NCBI RefSeq assembly: GCF_003367245.1
Contig: NZ_QRGR01000021.1
Coordinates: 62,001 to 126,000 of the forward strand
Source: Pontibacter diazotrophicus
Lineage (GTDB): Bacteria; Bacteroidota; Bacteroidia; Cytophagales; Hymenobacteraceae
Reading direction: 5' to 3'
Length of the DNA: 64,000 nucleotides
A program made the position numbers and the translations under genes. Below are positions 61,606-64,000 of the stretch, piece after piece; the first letter of the stretch is position 1; each line of letters opens with the position of its first letter. The notes beneath the pieces were generated by a model. The model was not told where the DNA came from. It was given only the letters and a program-made list of their open reading frames with translations, and did no database searches.

Positions 61606-62919
61606 ATGTCACACTGCAACATATTAACTAAACTGGCAGCCGCCGCGCTGCTAAGCACATTATTGTTTACAGCCCCTGCTGCCCTTGCTCAAACCGCTGA
61701 AAAGCCTTATACCTATGTAGAAAAAATGCCTGTTTTTAAGGGAGGTGAATCCGAGATGATAAAGTTCTTGGGCAGCAACATCCAATATCCAAAAGAAGCC
61801 CGGGAGGTCGGCTTAGAGGGTATTGTGGTTATCTCCTTTGTCGTAGGCACAGATGGCAGCATCTCGGATATACAAACTTTGAAGGAGTTAGGTAAAGGCA
61901 CTGAAGAGGAAGCGAAGCGGGTCGCGAAGCTGATGGACGGTAAATGGACGCCAGGCAGCCAGGCTGGCAAGTTAGTGCCTGTACGCTACACGCTGCCCAT
62001 ACGGTTTGCCTTAAGCGAGGCAGACCGGGCCGCTATGAAGGATATTGCCAATCAGATGCCGCAGTTTAAAGGTGGCCACGAAGCTATGCTCCAGACCATG
62101 GGCAAGCACCTCCAGTTACCGGTAGAGGCCAGGCAGGAAAACCTGCAAGCACAGGTGATGGTCCGTTTCACAGTGGAGCCAGACGGAACAGTATCCGATA
62201 TAAAACTGAAGCAGACCAAACTGAAGAAAACAATTGGCCCCGGCTCCGACCTCGACTATATGGATGCTAATACATTCGGATTTCAGAACAAAGCCGTACT
62301 GGCCCAACTCAGTGAGGCAGCCGTAGCTGCCGTAAAAGCCACCTCCGGGCACTGGAACCCTGCCTTGCGCAGTGGACAAGCCAAAGCCGCCGAAATAACG
62401 CTCCCCGTGCGTTTTATAGACGCTAACGCACCCGCCAGTGCCACGGCTCCTGCAATGTTGCCTATTGACCAAAAAATTCTACCTGACCCAAACAAAGTTT
62501 ACAGCGAAAAGAACCTAGACACAAAACCAAGCTACAAGGAAGGTAAAAAAGAACTGATAAAGCTATTGGCTAAAAATATACGCTACCCTGACACACAGGC
62601 AGAAGGAGATGTGAAAATAAATTTTATTGTGAGTCCAAAAGGCGGAATAGGATTCTATGTGAACCTTGACGAGAAAAACGAACTGCTTGCAAAAGAAGTA
62701 ACAAGGGTGTTGCAAATCACGACCGGCAAGTGGAATCCCGGCCGGGTAGACGGCAAACCTGTATCATCAGTGGCCACGCTCAATGTCCGCTTTGTGATTG
62801 ACGACGGACAGGAAAAGCCAGCAGCTAAAACAATCAATAAATTAGATGCAATGGTTACAAAAGAGGGTGTAGTAGCGCCTGCAGCAGCACCTGATGTGGT
62901 GGTGACAAAGTACAGGTAG
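61606..62919 (+). CDS. Exported protein with three TonB C-terminal-like domains
   Basis: A 437-residue protein with a cleavable signal peptide (ending APAALA before Q) and three TonB-like domains: ~30-137 (canonical, ending VRYTLPIRFAL), ~145-272 (with an insertion including SDLDYMDANTFGFQNKAV), and ~295-398. Mature protein has no membrane anchor or lipobox, so it should be free in the periplasm. Three TonB domains in one soluble protein is unusual. The last ~35 residues are hydrophobic-poor, ending APDVVVTKYR. It resembles the following gene domain by domain. Confidence 0.85.
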   Translation: MSHCNILTKLAAAALLSTLLFTAPAALAQTAEKPYTYVEKMPVFKGGESEMIKFLGSNIQYPKEAREVGLEGIVVISFVVGTDGSISDIQTLKELGKGTEEEAKRVAKLMDGKWTPGSQAGKLVPVRYTLPIRFALSEADRAAMKDIANQMPQFKGGHEAMLQTMGKHLQLPVEARQENLQAQVMVRFTVEPDGTVSDIKLKQTKLKKTIGPGSDLDYMDANTFGFQNKAVLAQLSEAAVAAVKATSGHWNPALRSGQAKAAEITLPVRFIDANAPASATAPAMLPIDQKILPDPNKVYSEKNLDTKPSYKEGKKELIKLLAKNIRYPDTQAEGDVKINFIVSPKGGIGFYVNLDEKNELLAKEVTRVLQITTGKWNPGRVDGKPVSSVATLNVRFVIDDGQEKPAAKTINKLDAMVTKEGVVAPAAAPDVVVTKYR

Positions 62920-62995
62920 CAGCAATCTTGGATGCTAACTATATTTCAGTAAATTCAGTATAAAATATATTATATCCAACTTCTACCTTCAGCTA

Positions 62996-64000
62996 ATGAA
63001 AAACAAACTATCCCTCTCCTGCTTAGCAGTTCTCACGCTGTTAGGCTCGGCCGTACTTTTTTTACCGGAGGCGCATGCTCAATCTACTGCTTCTGCAGAG
63101 ACGATATATTCTTACGTAGAAGAACCGCCTGCCTTTGAGGGTGGCGACGCTGAATTGATGAATTTTGTCGCCAGCAATATCCAGTACCCGCAGGACGCCA
63201 GAGCGGCAGGGCTGACAGGAATAGTGGTTTTAACATTTGTAGTAGAAAAAAACGGCACTATATCCAACATCGAAACCATAAAAAGCCTTTCTAAAAGCAC
63301 TGATGCAGAAGCAGTTCGTGTGATAGGTTTAACAGAAGGGAAATGGAGCATTGGCAGGCAGCATGGCAAAGCTTTGCGGGTAAAGCAAACATTCCCGGTT
63401 AAATTCAGCCTGGACAAAGACGGTAATCCAACAGTGCTTCACAGGATGCCTCAGTTCAAGGGAGGCCAGAAAGCCATGGTGCAAGCTATTTACAGCAACC
63501 TGAAAGTACCGGCTGCCGCTCAACAGGAAAATATAACCGCCCGTGTGCAGGTGAAGTTTAATGTAAAAGAAGACGGCACCGTATCGAACATTGCCATTGC
63601 AAACACAAAACTGAAGCATATAGTAGGTGCCGGTGCAGACATGGATTATATGGATGCTTCCACTTTCAAGCTACAGAATAAAGCTGTACTCGCTGAATTG
63701 AGCACAGCCGCCGCCGAAGCTATACAGGGAACAAGTGGCAAGTGGGAACCGGGCACCCGATACGGCAAACCAATAGCTGCAGAGGTGACTCTTCCTGTGC
63801 TATTCTCCGGCTCCCAAGAGCCTAAGTTGGAAAATCAGTTAGAGGCCATGCTCCTGTCCTATCAGCCGGACGCCTATGACAAGAAATTTTCTTATAAAGA
63901 CAATGAAGTAGATGCTCGCGCGGCACTCAAAGACGGAACTGTAGAGCAATTTCTGGCAAAGCACCTTCGCTACCCCGACACCTCTTTTGAGGGCATTGTT
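62996..64000 (+). CDS. Exported multi-TonB-domain protein (C-terminus cut by window end)
   Basis: From an ATG at 62996 the frame is open to the window end (335 codons seen). A signal peptide ending PEAHA|Q is followed by a TonB-like domain (~40-140: EPPAFEGGDAELMNFVASNI), a second (~148-275) with DMDYMDASTFKLQNKAV, the same insertion as in the preceding gene, and the start of a third (about 310 on: VEQFLAKHLRYPDTSFEG). It is evidently a duplicate of the gene at 61606. The rest is outside. Confidence 0.85.
   Translation, partial: MKNKLSLSCLAVLTLLGSAVLFLPEAHAQSTASAETIYSYVEEPPAFEGGDAELMNFVASNIQYPQDARAAGLTGIVVLTFVVEKNGTISNIETIKSLSKSTDAEAVRVIGLTEGKWSIGRQHGKALRVKQTFPVKFSLDKDGNPTVLHRMPQFKGGQKAMVQAIYSNLKVPAAAQQENITARVQVKFNVKEDGTVSNIAIANTKLKHIVGAGADMDYMDASTFKLQNKAVLAELSTAAAEAIQGTSGKWEPGTRYGKPIAAEVTLPVLFSGSQEPKLENQLEAMLLSYQPDAYDKKFSYKDNEVDARAALKDGTVEQFLAKHLRYPDTSFEGIV

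Overview
The window reads as a chromosomal segment of a Bacteroidota bacterium. I infer the Cytophagales/Hymenobacteraceae side (Pontibacter-like), but the sequence alone does not prove the genus. The evidence is a SusC/SusD pair, a type IX secretion (T9SS) C-terminal sorting domain, DUF547 and nucleoid-associated (YejK-type) proteins, promoters of the TAnnTTTG type instead of the E. coli -10/-35, and starts without clear Shine-Dalgarno sequences. No rRNA, tRNA, CRISPR array, transposase or phage gene was seen.

Region 1 (1-18 kb) is a polysaccharide region. An SGNH-hydrolase protein with many Ig-like repeats (truncated by the window edge) is divergent from an MBOAT/AlgX-like acyl-transfer pair and a GT61 glycosyltransferase. 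Then, on the minus strand, come a GT4 glycosyltransferase, an RmlC-type epimerase, and a four-gene operon (glucose-1-phosphate cytidylyltransferase, SAF-domain oxidoreductase, decarboxylase-like SDR, nucleotide-sugar dehydrogenase). A WecG/TagA glycosyltransferase and a polyprenyl-phosphate sugar transferase that would start repeat-unit assembly close the region. Together they look like an exopolysaccharide or capsule pathway with an unusual CDP- or UDP-sugar and O-acylation.

Region 2 (18-40 kb) is housekeeping and signalling: a TMEM220-type membrane protein, copper chaperone plus copper ATPase, a multi-PAS histidine kinase with a single-domain response regulator, two small exported Spy/CpxP-like proteins, a DUF547 protein, an alpha/beta hydrolase, a T9SS cargo protein divergent from a histidine kinase/OmpR-type regulator pair (with a striking GTTAAAG repeat array between them), an outer-membrane barrel, an acetoacetate-decarboxylase-like protein, a YejK-type protein, a sterol-desaturase-like protein and a NUDIX hydrolase. 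A MITE-like palindromic element and related repeats lie around 35.5-36.5 kb.

Region 3 (40-51 kb) is a compact minus-strand operon-like cluster: a methyltransferase, three tandem CgeB-like glycosyltransferases, a GT4 glycosyltransferase, a Gfo/Idh oxidoreductase, a zinc-type alcohol dehydrogenase, a protein fusing a glycoside-hydrolase TIM barrel to a CDP-paratose-epimerase-like SDR, and a second epimerase. I consider it the best candidate for an undescribed biosynthetic system.

Region 4 (51-64 kb) has an SDR, a GNAT acetyltransferase, a histidine phosphatase, the SusD/SusC nutrient-uptake pair, and a BlaI repressor/M56 peptidase pair. The M56 protein carries a TonB C-terminal domain and is followed by four genes made almost only of TonB C-terminal domains (lipoproteins and exported proteins with one to three copies), the last cut by the window end. 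Many convergent genes are separated by long perfect bidirectional terminators, some of which include the stop codon.
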